From: Merluccius polli | Taxonomy: Eukaryota > Chordata > Actinopteri > Gadiformes > Merlucciidae | Direction: 5' to 3' | Assembly (NCBI GenBank): GCA_030340625.1 | Contig: JAOPHQ010004844.1 | Span: 124,001 to 188,000, forward strand | DNA: 64,000 bases | Shown here: positions 1-10,327 of the stretch, one piece after another | Layout of the letters: each line of letters begins with the position of its first letter | Position numbering within the stretch: the first letter of the stretch is position 1 | Translations under genes and position numbers: made by a program | The notes under the pieces: model-generated | Seen by the model: only the letters and a program-made list of their open reading frames with translations | What the model was told of the DNA's origin: nothing | Database searches by the model: none

Positions 1-121
1 ACACACCGGACGGCCTTGAGGGAGTTTTAGCTTTGCCTTTCATGCACTCATTAACAACTCTGCCACTAGACCTTCTTCACCTAGTGGCCCTGTTGGGGAA
101 TCCTTCTCGACTCTTTTTTTT

Positions 122-141
122 GGGGGGGGGGGGGGGGGGGG
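122..141. repeat. poly-G run (20 nt)
   Basis: An uninterrupted run of 20 G follows a T run. Long G or C runs recur at 4400-4412, 8916-8934, 8951-8971, 22283-22299, 27390-27406, 27450-27472, 39361-39383 and 58525-58540. They can form G-quadruplexes and their lengths are unreliable in most assemblies. Confidence 0.9.
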
Positions 142-412
142 ACCATGAAACCCCATCCATTCTAAATAGAATGCAGGACTAAAAATAAACCATTAAGTAG
201 TCTTGGTTTCCAAAGTTTGTAGACTGTTTCCCCACCCAGCTAACCAATATGGCCGCTAGGGCGTTAAGGTCTATGCCCTTCCATATGTACTTGCAAAAAA
301 TGAGTGAAACGCGTCAGAATATCTGCATCTCTTCCCCGATTGGTTCAGGGAATCCATCTTGCCTGTCAATCACATGCGTGCAACAGTGTTGTCATAGCTC
401 CAACACAGAGTA

Positions 413-1400
413 GATCAGGTTAGATTAGATTGTATTGTCATTGCATAGTAAAAATACAACCAAACTTAGTTTAGTTGCACTCCACTTAGCAGCATAAAAA
501 GAAAATGTATTGTAATTAAATATATCTATCAAATATTCCTTCATAATAAATAATCATAGTAAAACGACAGTCATTCCACTTGCATTAGCAGCAGTTATAT
601 ACATTTGGGGCACTTTGGGACGGGGTAGTTGTTTGGGGGTGGGGGGGGGCGTATGGGTTCAGCAGCTTGTCCACGACTCTGGGAACAAAGCTGCTTCTCA
701 GCCTGTTGGTCCGAGTGTGTGAGGTTCTGAGCCTGCCTGAGGAGTGTGGCGAACAGGGGATGTGAGGAGGTGTCTCTTAAGATTGGAGAGGCCTGTTTGT
801 GGAGATGGCTCGAGTGGGTTTGATAATGGGGAGCCCACGACCCACTGAGCTGCTCTGAATATGACATGCCTTTCCTGTCCACCTCGGTGCAACTAGAGTA
901 CCAGACTGTACAACAAGTATGTCAGGTTGCTCCCAGTAGTGCAGCGGTAGAAGTTGATCAGCAGTTTTTGGGCAGTCTGTTGTGCCTGCCCAAAAACTGC
1001 TGATCCTCCTGGGTCCTCAACTTCTGGGTCCTCAGAAAAAAAGAGATGCTGCTGAGCCTTCTTGACCAGGTGGGAGGTGTTCAGGCTACCAGGTCAGGTC
1101 CTCAGATATGTGGACTCCCATGAACTTAAAACTGGCAACACGCTCAACTTCCTCCCCTTTGATGCACAGTCCGGTGTGGTGTTTCTTTTTTGTGTTTTTT
1201 TTTTCCTGAAGTTGATAATGATTTCTTTAAGTGTTGAGGTTGTTGGTCGTTGGCCCAGACACTACTGCGCCATCCTCCTTCCTAAAGGCTGTTTCGTTAT
1301 TATTGAAGATCAGCCCGGCTATGGTCTTGTCGTCAGCGATTTTGATGGAAGATGTTGGAGCTGTGGGTGGGAGTGCGGTGGAAAAGGGAGAGGAGCGGAC
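413..1400 (-). mobile_element. LINE fragment, jockey-superclade type (RT C-terminus and 3' part)
   Basis: Read on the minus strand, 1260-910 encodes broken pieces typical of the region after the reverse transcriptase palm in L2/Rex1/CR1-like LINEs: a segment reading VERVASFKFMGVH, then a KKAQQHLFFL-like segment, then FYRCTTGSNLTY. Stops and frame changes interrupt it. The GC-rich 600-880 part is probably 3' untranslated sequence and 413-480 the tail. The RT catalytic part is absent, as expected of a 5'-truncated copy. The clade assignment is from memory of fish LINEs and is not firm. Confidence 0.5.
956..1005. repeat. perfect 20-bp inverted repeat with 10-bp spacer
   Basis: GATCAGCAGTTTTTGGGCAG at 956-975 is followed by a 10-base spacer and its exact reverse complement at 986-1005. 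It lies inside the coding remnant of the LINE, where it duplicates sequence in inverted orientation and breaks the frame. Confidence 0.95.
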
Positions 1401-1699
1401 TGAGGGACGCAGCCTGGGGGGTGGGGGAGAAGAATGTAACACATAGGGAGGGAGGGGGAGTCTTTTTTTCAAAATATCTTTTCACTCTCTCTTTACAACT
1501 CTCAAATATGACCTACTGCAGCTTTTTAAATTAGTTTATCTCAACTTTCCCCTCGAGTAACAGATTCACACAGAATAATTTGACTGTCTCCATTGTTTTG
1601 TGTGAAACCCAATGCGGATAGAAGCACACATTCAGATGGAACAGTGTGTGTGCTGCGGGAAAGATGTAAAAAGGGTCTTTTTTAAAATTTATTTGATTA

Positions 1700-2735
1700 G
1701 CATTTTTAAAATCCCCCCCCAACAAAATACAAAAAAGGTTTACCTCAACCAAATCATAATACATTACTTCAGCCTACACCAAAAAGGTGTAGGCTGAAGC
1801 TCGTGCTTATTATGCCTACCCTTATTACAACACAAAACAACTTCAGCAAGGCAACTCAGTTACATCATAAAACTGAAGTACAAACAAAACATCTTAGAGA
1901 AGTAAATAAATAAATAAATTAATTAAATAAAGTTCCATAACAATTCAAGCAAACGCAACCAAAAGTTTCAGTAATTTCATTCTTCTTCTTCATACCTGAT
2001 TTATATATTTTTCTAGTATTTTAGTTTTAAACATGTTTTTAAATGAGGAACTTGAGTTACACCTTTTTTAATTCATTATCACAACTATTCCACAAATCAA
2101 CGCCTCTAACAGAAACACATCTCTGCATTATATTTGTTCTTATCTTAGCCTTTTTAAAAACACCTGTTCCCCTCAAATCATACCGTCTCTCTCTCATTTC
2201 AAGCAGCCTCTGACTACTGCGGCAAAGTAAATTATTAAATTTTAAACTCTTTTTAATTATACTATTAATACTCTCCATGTTCCTTGTCTGTTGCTCCTGT
2301 TCTGTTCCAATAATGTATGATAATAATCTTTCTTACTTGTTATTATAATATTTACTAATTTATTTTTATATGACTTATATAATTTATTTTTGATTTTACA
2401 TGCATCCTCTATCCCCTTTGTGATCCATGGCTTATTTGAACACTGGTGCTTTCTGGTGATTTTCGTAAAAGGACAATGTTTCTCATATTATGAGATTGGA
2501 GTTGAATATAATGCATCATATGCATTATTAGGGTCTCCATTTACAAAAACCTCATTCCAGTTTTGTTCCTCTAGGTCCACCTTAAGGGCAGCAATAGCTC
2601 TTGGTGTTCTATGTCTTATCATATCAGATGTATAAGTCTTTTGTTTGGTTTTAATCCCAAAATAATTTTGAAAAATTGCAAAAACAGGAAGACCCATACG
2701 GAAATAAAATGGAAGAAAATAAGAATTTACCACTA
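1700..2735 (-). mobile_element. internally deleted LINE fragment
   Basis: On the minus strand, 2640-2300 encodes a stretch like the linker between endonuclease and reverse transcriptase of APE-type LINEs (ALKVDLEEQNWNEVF, then NDAYDAL-like residues; lysine-rich residues follow after a frame break). Below that, 2278-2057 encodes a C-terminal type segment (MRERRYDLRGTG, then VRGVDLWNSCDNELKKV). The reverse transcriptase that should separate them is missing. The hairpin at 1767-1799 is downstream. Probably the same general LINE type as the endonuclease fragment at 17225-17940, but the two do not overlap, so this cannot be shown here. Confidence 0.55.
1767..1799. repeat. 14-bp hairpin, AAAAA loop
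   Basis: CTTCAGCCTACACC (1767-1780), loop AAAAA, then the exact complement GGTGTAGGCTGAAG (1786-1799). On the minus strand it lies just past the C-terminal coding remnant of the adjacent LINE fragment, so it may be a 3'-terminal RNA structure of that element. Confidence 0.85.
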
Positions 2736-2902
2736 CCTCAGTAGTAAATCTTTATACAAGGATAATATGTGCAATATATGGTTTACTCCTGAAAGTGGCC
2801 CCTTTTGCATTTTTCTCATACAACTATATTATAAGAAACAAGTATACATAAAGAGAACATTGTGTATGACATTTATAGGTAATGTGCATGTTAAATTATA
2901 TT

Positions 2903-3207
2903 TTCTTTATATGTTCCATGTAATGTTTGTTGTTTTTAATTATATGTTGCAGTTTAAAATGTATATGCATTTTATATGTAAATCCACACAATTATATACA
3001 TTTTTTGCTTGACATGTGTATTTACTGTAAAGGGAACCTATGATGTTTTTCTATGTTTCTTATATGTTCCATGTAATGTTTGTTGTTTTAAATTATATGT
3101 TGCAGTGTAAAATATATATGCATTTTATAAGTAAATACACACAATTATATGTTTTTTAAGTGTGTATTTTTACTGTAAAAGGCATCTATGATGTCTTTTT
3201 ATGTTTT
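2903..3207. repeat. about 152-bp tandem duplication, 2 copies
   Basis: The block from 2903 (TATATGTTCCATGTAATG, then TTGCAGTTTAAAATGTATA) to about 3056 is repeated with modest divergence at 3057-3207, and a short third start follows. The surrounding 2640-3390 is AT-rich and has no recognisable gene. Confidence 0.8.
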
Positions 3208-3389
3208 TTATATGTCAACTAATTGAAAATGACTGACAATATAAAAAAAACATATATTTTTTCTGTATGACTTCTGTACACAAATTCTTACCACAGACAC
3301 TCTGAACTTAAATCAAACTGGATAAAAACACTTTTAAACTTCAAGAGCAGAGATGGTTCACATGCAATTATTAATTCCTGCCATGTAGT

Positions 3390-3809
3390 GCACTGTAAAC
3401 CCGAATAAGTAAGCAGAACTCAAAAAAAGTGAGGCAATCAGTTGCCACATTTTTTTTAAGTTCATAAACTCAAACATTTGAGTATAGCATCGCTTATATA
3501 TTTGGAGTTTACGTTAAATGTAATTTTAAATTATAATTAAATTAAATTTACTGATTAAGCCAACTCAAAAATGTTCTGTTTCTTCTACTTAGAATATCTA
3601 TTCATCTTTCTCATTGCAATAACTCAAGAGAACTTAATCATTTCAAGCATGAAAACTCGAGATTTTTATGTTTCATAAACTTAACATTTATTAGTTTTTT
3701 CAATCAATCTTCTGATTACCCATAACTCAAAAACATAGACTTGTTACAACTCAAAACCATTTACCTCCAAACTTAAAATATTTGTGGCAACTGATTGCCT
3801 TACAAATAA
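3390..3809. mobile_element. MITE with about 33-bp inverted repeats, split by a later insertion
   Basis: GAGGCAATCAGTTGCCACA with its T-rich flank at 3431-3461 matches the reverse complement of 3770-3803 (TTTGTGGCAACTGATTGCCT). CACTGTAAACCCGAATAAG at about 3389 looks like the outer left end. The matching right end would lie after 5027, but the Harbinger-like element at 3813 separates them and I could not recognise it clearly. The interior is AT-rich with repeated AACTCAA motifs and no coding signal. Confidence 0.6.
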
Positions 3810-3812
3810 TAA

Positions 3813-5024
3813 GGGACTGTACGATATTTAGCGGGGGGGGAGGGCCGGTCGCCAGACGATCGGGTTAAAATTGTTCTGCCTGGCCCTCCCCCCTGGTAAT
3901 TTTTTTTTTTCCGGGGCCCTCCCCCCGGCTCAAAAAAATTCTCCTAGGCCCTCCCCGCTACGTGAATCAAATAAAATTGGTCGGAAAATGACGTTTACAA
4001 GGTTAAAACGGCCACATAAGCACACATACACACACACGGGTACACACGCAGCAAGAGCAGGGGTTTATGCCACGCTGTGCCTTGAACTTGAGAATGGGGA
4101 CAAGCCTGCTTTTATCAATGTTACGAGACTCCCCCAATAATTTCACAACTTGGCTGATGACATTGTACCTTATAGGCTATTATAAGACAAAACACAAACT
4201 ACTGTGACTAAGAGCGACTAATGATCACCCTGCGATTCTTGGTCTATGTGGTCAGTGGCGTCAGTTTGGTTTTAGAAGTGGTGGGGACAATAACCATAAG
4301 CTTGAGTGTGGTTTGAAAAGTGCTGGGGACCCTTATGTAAGCTATTCATCCATTCAACGCTGCATTACAATATGCTCTACATTCGGCGCGATTGTCAACG
4401 GGGGGGGGGGGGAGCACCGGACCCGCCAGCCGCGGACCCAGCACCGGACCCGCGGACCCGGCCGCGGACTCAGCCGCAGACCCGAGTCCACACACAGCCC
4501 GTGTGCATGCTGTGAGGATGTCATCGTGCGCGCCGCGGGGGGGAATAAAAAAATAAAAAAGGTGCCGGATCCACCGTTGGAGGTGCCGGAACATATTCCG
4601 GCGTGTTCCGGCCCAAATTAAGCCCTGGATACTGACGCCAAAGGTACCCTCCCGCGTCTGTGTGAAACGATCTGGGGTCTCATAAACCCGTTCGCGGTGG
4701 TATGAGACGAGCAGAGTCTACAGCGTCCGCTCGCAGAGCAGAGTCTACAGCGTCCGCAGTCTACTGTGAAACAATTCACTCCAAAAAGGGTTATGGTTAT
4801 GGTAAAGGAGACGTTCACTTCCTTACAGGCTATCCTATCTTTCATTTAAACATCGAACTCGGCATGAGTCATGACGATTGCCCCCCCATAAAATAATTTT
4901 CCTCGGCCCTCCCCCCAGGCCAAAAATATTCTCCTGGGCCCTCCCCTAAGGCTTAAAAAAATTATCCTAGGCCCTCCCCCCCTGACGACCGGCCCTCCCC
5001 CCCCGGTAAATATCGTACAGTCCC
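3813..5024. mobile_element. PIF/Harbinger-like DNA transposon with 43-bp G-rich TIRs
   Basis: The left end (GGGACTGTACGATATTTA followed by a G run and AGGGCCGGTCG) and the right end, reverse complemented, agree over about 43 bases with two mismatches. TAA flanks both sides (3810-3812 and 5025-5027). A 3-bp T(A/T)A target duplication with TIRs opening in GGG fits PIF/Harbinger. Inside each TIR, GGCCCTCCCC blocks alternate with A-rich spacers, making subterminal repeats (3881-3960 and 4898-4985). There is no transposase frame, so the element is non-autonomous. It interrupts the older MITE at 3390. Confidence 0.8.
4254..4640. mobile_element. possible nested transposon with short TIRs
   Basis: TGGCGTCAGT near 4256 is mirrored by ACTGACGCCA at 4631-4640. 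The interior is GC-rich with a poly-G run and repeats of CGGACCC. Sequence like its left end (a GTGGTGGGGACA block) recurs in reverse at about 60243-60270, and a GGCGTCAGTTACGC end at about 58850, flanking the hAT at 58883. No clear target duplication was found. Confidence 0.4.
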
Positions 5025-5027
5025 TAA

Positions 5028-6172
5028 GTACTCTTGACTTAAAAGTAAAAAAAACCCCATCAAATTAAAAGTAAAGATTTTTTTCTATTCAGGTGTTTAG
5101 TAGAAACTTTTCTTGCCCAGTCTTTTAGCAAAAAAATATATGAAATAAAAAACAACACAAATAAAAAACAACAATTAACAAGTCTACATCTGTTTAGAAA
5201 GATTTGCCCACACCTGTGCATTTTAGCACAAAATGAAAACAATATATATGAGAGAGAGAGAGAGCGAGAGCGAGAGATTTGATTCGTCACATATAAAAAT
5301 GTCCCAAAACTATATAGTACTGCATTTCAGTTTAACAATAATAAAATGTACATTAGTACAAAGACAGTGTGTATTTTGTGCCATTTGGCTTAAAACCAGT
5401 TGAGTAGAGCAGCAACTTTAACATCAACAGTTGAACAGTAGTCAACATGGACCTGACATGACATTCTCATTGTGGACTATGCTCTAACAGACTGAGCCAG
5501 AATCCACCACTCCTTTTTGGATCTTGAGTTACACATACAACATCAGGTCATTTTTAAGAGTCTGCAGCTTGGGTGACAGTTTAAAGTCATCAAGACCAAG
5601 CAAGATTTTCTGTGTGAACTCAAACATGTTTGTCAGTCCCTTGGGATAGCTGAGATGTAGTGCATAGATCAGGCCGAACATTACCAGGGTTTTTCCTGCA
5701 TAGAGAATTTGGTGGCGGCCGCCACCGCCAAATTCCTTACCGCCACCAGCTCACGGCTGGTTTTCAATCGGTAATTTCACCAAGCGTTTCCCTGTCGGGA
5801 TCTGTCATTTCACTCATATGTAACTGCAGATGCACGCAACCACCAGTAGTGGCGGTGGCGCTGTGTCGAAATTAGCACCGGCCGACATGTCAAACAAAGC
5901 ATCTTTTACCGCCAGAATTCCGGCGTACCGGCGTGTGTGCGGAAAAAAAAATTAAAAATCAGGTTCGCGTTTGTGTGGTCTGACATCGTCCAACGTGATG
6001 GCTGACTGACATCACGATGGAGAGCCACCATCGTGATGCCACGCCCCCCTCGTCCGACACACACTAATCCTATAGTCTCTTCTATAGTTATTACCTAAGA
6101 ACTTTGCAGGGATTGCTCTGTAAATGAATTGGAAATATAACTAATGGTTCGTATAAAGTGCTGTAAGTTAAC
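5028..6172. other. non-coding stretch with transposon scraps
   Basis: AT-rich DNA with an (AG)n tract at about 5251-5278. At 5690-5960 there is a GC-rich patch starting CAGGGTTTTTCCTGCAT, like a fish hAT end, followed by GGCGGCCGCCACCGCC. A CATCACGATGG/CCATCGTGATG hairpin lies near 6010-6037. No gene is seen. Confidence 0.6.
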
Positions 6173-6910
6173 TAGGGCTGCCCCCTAATAGTCGGCTTAG
6201 TCGATCGACGGAGTCGAGCAAAATATAAAACATCAAAATAAGAAGGCATGAGCATCGAAACCGAATACATCCGTGGTCGCAACAAGCCCTGAGACACCGC
6301 TAGACACACGGGACTCATACCGGTGATCGCGGCTTTAGTTCCCCGTGTCTGATCGCTGTAATTCGGAGCCTGAATATCCGTTGAATATCTAATATCTTTC
6401 TAACTTTATAAAACACTATAGTATTTTTTAAGACGATAGTCGCACATCCCTCGTAACTACGCCGTGAAGGTGAACCCTCCCGGACTCCGCTGACATGAAC
6501 CGCTCCGCTGGAGGAGCCGCACATCTACGCGCACCGGACACCAAAGTACAAACATGTTTTCCATTTGATTGCTTTTAAATAAAGTTGTGTGCAGTTATAA
6601 AGTTAAATAGGATTATTAAAAGTGTTCAATGTCTCCTTCCTGGTCCAGAACCGCTTGGTCCACGCCGTTAATAGGCGGCCCGCTTCGTGCGTGTGCTTGT
6701 AAAAATGATATTTAAGCTGATTATTACGGTATTGTATTGTCTGTAAAGCAGCACAAGGTTAACAGTGTTTATTTTATAACACTAAATTAGAGATTAAAAA
6801 TTAGATTAACGGGATTAAAAAATATTTATGTAAAGAGACATCGCCCAACCCTATCTGACACTTCCCAAGATGTGAGAGGCGCAAATACTTTGAGACAACT
6901 GGGAAAGTCA
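6173..6910. mobile_element. composite hAT debris sharing a 300-bp module with two other hATs
   Basis: TAGGGCTGCCCCCTAATAG at 6173 resembles a hAT left end, and GACATCGCCCAACCCTA near 6855 resembles the right end of a different hAT. The block 6323-6620 is closely similar to 50577-50860 and, in reverse, to 11150-11430, which are interiors of another hAT family. The flanking ends are unrelated to that family. No coding capacity is seen. Confidence 0.55.
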
Positions 6911-6918
6911 GCGCTAGC

Positions 6919-7648
6919 CAGTGTTGCCAGATGAGATTGACAGTTTCCAGCCCAATCACATCTTAGAACCCGCCCAATCCAATAAAAACCAGCCCAAACC
7001 ACAAAGTTGCCAGACACCCGTGTAAACCCGTAAAATCATAACACATGCAATAGAAAACACTCGTAAGTATCAAGAGCTTCATATCTGCGTCAAATAACCA
7101 CACATAAATGATAGATAAATAGGTTTTTGCAAATTGCAAAAACCTGCAAAAATTGTAAAAAGGTGCACTTTTAAATATCATTATTTACATCACAAATGAC
7201 CCATATGAGGACTACTTGGAAAACAATTTAAAACAAACAAAACAATGCACAGAGTGCCTCTCCCTCCCTCCCCCTCTTTTTCTCCTCTCTCCCTCCCTCC
7301 CCCTCTTTTTCTCCTCGCTGCTTAGCAGCGAGTGTGGCGGCTTTGCTGAACTGACGTCACGGTTAAGTTGTCAAATGAAATGATGCCGATTGAAAAAAAA
7401 AAAGATGCCGATTGAATAACCTACAACTTGCATCAATTATTTATTTATTAAAGCTATTTATTTATGTATTAAAGCTATTTATTTATTTAAAAGAGAGAGA
7501 AAGAGTGCTGTTTTCACAATATTAAAACTCGCCAAATGTGGACAAAAGCAGCCCAAATTTTATTCACCAGCCCAATGTGTTTTTTCCCCGCCTGACGTAA
7601 ACAAAAGTAGCCCAATTGGGCGGAAAACCGCCCAATCTGGCAACACTG
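6919..7648. mobile_element. non-autonomous hAT, perfect 8-bp target duplication
   Basis: It starts CAGTGTTGCCAGAT and ends ATCTGGCAACACTG, with GCGCTAGC directly before (6911-6918) and after (7649-7656). An 8-bp duplication with CAG.../...CTG ends is diagnostic of hAT. AGCCCAA/CGCCCAA motifs recur near both ends. At 7255-7316 a CT-rich 28-bp block is tandemly doubled. No transposase is present. Confidence 0.9.
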
Positions 7649-7656
7649 GCGCTAGC

Positions 7657-8145
7657 TTACAACAGCGTGTGGAAACTTCCGGTTTTCAAAATAAAACGTG
7701 GGTATTAAATGTATTAAACGTTTATTTAAAAAATATGAAGAATGTTAAGATTTGATTTAAAAAAAGAAGAAGAAACACACATACTCTTTACAAATAAACA
7801 ATCAAACTAAATAATAATAATAAAATATATTTTAAAACTATTTAAATAATAAATACATTTGATTTGGTCCAGACCAGGAGGTGTTTGACTATAAAGACTG
7901 CATCAGGAGGTTCTATAGTCTTAAACCAAGCAGGGCCAAATGTTCTGCCACTGGCTGTGGCTTGCAAATAAATTGTGCAACTGAAGTGAATGTTAAAGCA
8001 CATAAATAAATGAATATGCTTTAAAATACTACTTGTCATTTTCTTTTAATTCATGTAATTACAACTCCTAAAATAGACTGCTAGTAAAACACTTGCTTGA
8101 GTCAGTTGAAGGCACGGTACATGTGCACCTGTGAGCCCACGATCA
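7657..8145. other. non-coding stretch
   Basis: AT-rich DNA between two transposons. The minus-strand frame at 7842-8039 has no recognisable domain and no supporting splice context. I assign nothing here. Confidence 0.5.
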
Positions 8146-8151
8146 GGTACC

Positions 8152-9251
8152 ATGGGCGTCACCATAATATAATTGGGGGGGGGGGACACGTCCCCCTCAC
8201 CCTTGCAAAAAAGTCGTTTGGACCTCCCCACATTTACCATCAAAAATATGAGTGCATGACTGGTCTACTAGTCCAGCGCTCTCTCCATTGCTTCACAATC
8301 AAATCCGTTCCACTTTATCAGGGGGAATACCCATAGAAATAGAAATCCACTCCGCGTTTTCCTGTTTTTTTTAACACACAAAGCAGCATCATCACGCACG
8401 AGAGTCGGATCAACGACAGCGGTAGACTTCAGAAACACAGACTGAACGCTGAACAGTCACTTCAGTCCTCTGTGTATTAGTGTTGTCACAATACCAAAAT
8501 TATCGCTTCGATACCGATACCAAGTTGAGAATTAAGATTTCGATACTTTTCCTGGACAAGGAGAAACACTCTCGAATAACATTGTTGTGCTTTACCGCGG
8601 CGGCAGTGTGAAGTGCAAAACACACTGGCGCCGCAGCCAGGGCTGGACTGGCCATCGGCCCACCGGGCGATGCACATCTTTGGGCCGGCCCAGGACTGTC
8701 ATAATATATATATTTTTTTAAAAGTCATTTGTCCTAACCAGAGGCGGTGTGTTACGATCGCCCCCCCCCCCCGTCGCTCGTAGGTCAAGGGTGTGTTACC
8801 ATTGCGCGCAACCCCCCCACCGGTCGTAGGTCCGGGTGGGTTACGATCGCAACACTACTGTGTATTACACCAGAACATAATAGTCAGTGGCGCAAAAAGT
8901 GGGTATGCGCTGTATGGGGGGGGGGGGGGGGGGGCGCCAATCGCGCAGCACCCCCCCCCCCCCCCCCCCCCGTCAACAAATTAAGTTCTGGGGGGGCGCC
9001 AAAATTGTTGCTGCATACCCCCCTGACACTGGGTAGTTGCACCCCTGATAATAGTAGTCAGTAATTGCAGACCATGCCAGCTCCAAGGAAAATCAATGAA
9101 AGAGGGAGATCATTTGAAATCTGAAAACATGGTAAAATGCACCAAAATGCGGGAAATTGCATCTACTTCTTTCAAATTTTTCTGGGGGAGGACCCCCAAA
9201 CCCCCCGTCAAAATATGTCCCCCCCACTTTCAAAAACCTGGCGACGCCCTT
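8152..9251. mobile_element. G-rich TIR transposon carrying nested hAT pieces
   Basis: ATGGGCGTCACC on the left is mirrored by GGCGACGCCCTT on the right, with G- or C-rich subterminal runs at 8175-8195 and 9188-9229. GGTACC occurs on both sides, though not as a clean duplication. Inside are a hAT-like start at 8479 (TAGTGTTGTCACAATACC), another at about 8640 (CAGGGCTGGACTGG), a CpG-rich minisatellite at 8745-8860 and a complete 163-bp hAT at 8885. Confidence 0.5.
8885..9047. mobile_element. 163-bp hAT MITE
   Basis: Begins CAGTGGCGCAAAAAGTGGG and ends TAGTTGCACCCCTG. It is flanked by perfect ATAATAGT duplications at 8877-8884 and 9048-9055. It contains a 19-nt G run and a 21-nt C run. The same family occurs inverted at 30674-30828. 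Confidence 0.9.
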
Positions 9252-9297
9252 GGGTACCACCACCACCTAATTTTAAGCCACGAAAAACCCTGATTAC

Positions 9298-9459
9298 CAG
9301 GAAGGCATCAGCAAGCGTGGGGAGATTGACAACCACATCACCCTCTAGGACGACAGAGACTCTCACTGGGTGGTAGTGAACTGGGCTTGTGGCATCATCA
9401 CTGACGGTTGTAAGGAGGACCACTGATGCATCCCCCAGGTCTGGCTCATCCATATCATC
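9298..9459 (-). CDS. exon of the zinc-finger/SAMD3-like gene
   Basis: 54 codons between a T-rich acceptor ending AAG at 9460 and a GT donor at 9297-9296. It reads DDMDEPDLGDASVV at the start and VVNLPTLADAFL at the end. Phase 0 at both ends. It is the last recognisable exon. The expected continuation below 9297 is not found, and the TIR transposon at 8152-9251 lies there. Confidence 0.65.
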
Positions 9460-9836
9460 CTTAAAAAAATGAAAGGGAGATCATATACTAATCACTAACT
9501 ATGGCTGTGGCAATTTTGAAAACAGTTGGATGTCATAAATAACAATAAATACACAAATCTGAAAGACTCCTTCATTCTGCTGCGTTGTGCTCTTGTTGCT
9601 GAGAAAGTGAGATGACTTTTATGTGTTCCACTGTTAGGCTAATGACGGCTACTTGATTTTTTTTGATGCCGTAATGGGCTCAAAATGACACTTCACACTT
9701 AGAAACATCTTGCCAGAGGTTTGTAGTTGACACACTGGTACATATACAGAAATTCTAGTGTGTTGTAAATGAAATGAAAATATGAATTGGTTAATTTACA
9801 GTACAATAGGACTGATATCTCTTTATTGGGACTTAC

Positions 9837-9932
9837 CACACATGTTCTGAAAAATCCAGAGACTTCCTCACGTAGATACACAGGAAGGGCATGGAGAACA
9901 GTGGTACGCCTTGTGTGGACATCATGTAATTC
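9837..9932 (-). CDS. exon of the zinc-finger/SAMD3-like gene
   Basis: 32 codons, phase 0, with acceptor TTCTTAG ending at 9933 and a strong donor GTAAGT at 9836-9831. It reads ELHDVHTRRTTVLHALPVYL then REEVSGFFRTCV. Precise phase with both neighbours supports a real coding history. Confidence 0.65.
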
Positions 9933-10129
9933 CTAAGAAGATTAAAATAGTGTTTACTAATCAAACCCAATGCCAAACAGTCCCAACTAATTATTAATTA
10001 ATTACCAATATCTGCACATAAATCCACTAATAACCTGCTGACTGGTGCAATTGTGGAATTCAAAAGCTTATTTGAAGCATTACACTCCCAACATTACACT
10101 AAGACTCTACCTGTGAAATGTATAATCAC

Positions 10130-10297
10130 CTGTGTATCATGGACTTTGAAAATGTCTGCCAAAGTATCTGCAGTCTTTCCAGTTTTGGAAGCTTTCTGCC
10201 TAAACAAGGCCATCAAACGAGGAGTGTGGCGATCAAGCTCGGCATAGAAAGTGTTAGGTAGGTTCTGGTTAGTTATGCGTTGGAACTCTGCATATAC
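10130..10297 (-). CDS. exon of the zinc-finger/SAMD3-like gene
   Basis: 56 codons, with acceptor CTCAATGCAG ending at 10298 and donor GTGATT at 10129. It reads VYAEFQRITNQNLPNTFYAE then LDRHTPRLMALFR, a run I associate with the region after the zinc fingers in this family. The hAT at 10328-11804 begins 30 bp upstream of it, inside the intron. Confidence 0.65.
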
Positions 10298-10327
10298 CTG
10301 CATTGAGGAAAGGACAGTAATAGCAAT

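Noticed and set aside
1062..1403. Plus-strand protein of 113 residues
   Set aside because: It is the antisense of the LINE remnant, which reads recognisably only on the minus strand.
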